Positions 63,617-64,000 of a DNA stretch of 64,000 nucleotides are shown piece by piece (position 1 is the first letter of the stretch; each line of letters opens with the position of its first letter). Made by a program: the position numbers and the translations under genes. Source of the stretch: Streptomyces sp. 846.5 (GTDB taxonomy: Bacteria > Actinomycetota > Actinomycetes > Streptomycetales > Streptomycetaceae); contig NZ_SOBN01000001.1 of NCBI RefSeq assembly GCF_004365705.1, positions 3,954,001 to 4,018,000 of the forward strand. The letters are read 5' to 3'. The notes beneath the pieces are model-generated. The model saw only the letters and a program-made list of their open reading frames with translations. It had not been told where the DNA came from and searched no databases.

Positions 63617-64000
63617 ATGACCGTTCTCGATCATGACCTGGCGGCCGCCTGGACGCCGGACGCGCACGGCCCGCGCCGTGACCCAGCACCGCTGCTCCCC
63701 GACAGCGAGCCGGTGCGCATCCTCGGCACGCCCGCCCTGCGCCGCACCGCCGACTCCCCCGGCGGCCGCGAACTGCTGCGCGACCTGCACCGGCGGCTGG
63801 TCGTCGGACGGCGCTTCAACCAGCAGGCGACCACCCTCACCAAGCAGGGCCGGCTGGCCGTCTACCCGGCCTCGACCGGCCAGGAGGCCTGTCAGATCGC
63901 CGTGGCGAGCGCGCTGCGTCCGGGCGACTGGCTGTTCCCCAGCTACCGCGACACCCTCGCGGTGGTCTCCCGCGGCGTGGACCCGGTGCAGACTCTGACG
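63617..64000 (+). CDS. 2-oxoacid dehydrogenase E1 alpha, second copy (partial)
   Basis: 128 residues from ATG 63617 with GGAGGAG upstream; the gene runs off the window. The start of the family is clear: LLRDLHRRLVVGRRFNQQAT, TLTKQGRLAVYPASTGQEAC and DWLFPSYRDTLAVVSRGVDP. It resembles the bkdA-type E1 alpha at 30168 but is a separate lineage. The thiamine-diphosphate site lies beyond the window edge. It is divergent from an Lrp-type gene and has a PaaR-like operator upstream. Confidence 0.88.
   Translation, partial: MTVLDHDLAAAWTPDAHGPRRDPAPLLPDSEPVRILGTPALRRTADSPGGRELLRDLHRRLVVGRRFNQQATTLTKQGRLAVYPASTGQEACQIAVASALRPGDWLFPSYRDTLAVVSRGVDPVQTLT

Overview
The window comes from a high-GC actinomycete, most likely Streptomycetaceae (Streptomyces, Kitasatospora or Streptacidiphilus). 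The evidence is the codon usage, the dnaK-grpE-dnaJ-hspR operon with HAIR boxes, the mycothiol-type DinB-fold enzyme, the bacterial proteasome activator Bpa, paired Ser/Thr kinases and the long GC-rich palindromic repeats. Most of it is ordinary chromosome. The first 7.6 kb is an accessory patch.

Layout. 1-3100 is mobile debris: an unidentified 3' gene end, a frameshifted Mrr-like endonuclease remnant, a group II intron with intact domain V but a frameshifted reverse transcriptase, and two IS110 transposase fragments in opposite orientations. 3197-5979 is a small catabolic cassette: a flavin oxidoreductase and a 3-alpha-hydroxysteroid-dehydrogenase-like SDR, divergent from a TetR regulator across a 17-bp palindrome. 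6077-7446 holds two decayed genes and IS21-like terminal repeats. The patch stops at a tRNA-Gly(CCC) gene (7620-7690), which it abuts on the tRNA 3' side.

8042-17657 is core: a small zinc-ribbon protein, dcd, an AlaX-type editing protein, a Yip1-like membrane protein, a membrane Fe-S oxidoreductase, then dnaK-grpE-dnaJ-hspR. 17774-30168 has a LysR regulator, the PEP-dependent dihydroxyacetone kinase genes (dhaM divergent from dhaKL), a nitrilase-type amidase, a DinB-fold enzyme, an MFS transporter, two secreted peptidases and a branched-chain 2-oxoacid dehydrogenase operon (E1 alpha, E1 beta, E2). 30448-41587 carries a DevR/DosR-like regulator, an APH-fold kinase, two membrane Ser/Thr kinases, Bpa and two exported proteins, one of 1325 residues with three C-terminal repeats.

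41672-53655 contains a quinone oxidoreductase, a tightly overlapping mobA-DUF6457-moeA-potassium channel operon, an unusual acyl-CoA dehydrogenase, a translationally coupled DUF5819-HTTM membrane pair, an orphan BRO-type phage antirepressor, a SpoU methyltransferase, a TPR protein and an ArsR-type regulator. 53606-57864 is a four-gene polyamine ABC transporter. 58311-64000 holds paaN, MarR, an MFS exporter, a TetR regulator, an Lrp/AsnC regulator and the start of a second 2-oxoacid dehydrogenase E1 alpha. PaaR-like operators lie upstream of both paaN and this second E1 alpha gene, which suggests one regulon.

The points most worth following up are the shared PaaR-like sites, the BRO gene whose start lies inside an inverted repeat, the DUF5819-HTTM pair, the intron/IS110 scar, and the ArsR gene that lacks a normal start codon at its conserved N terminus.
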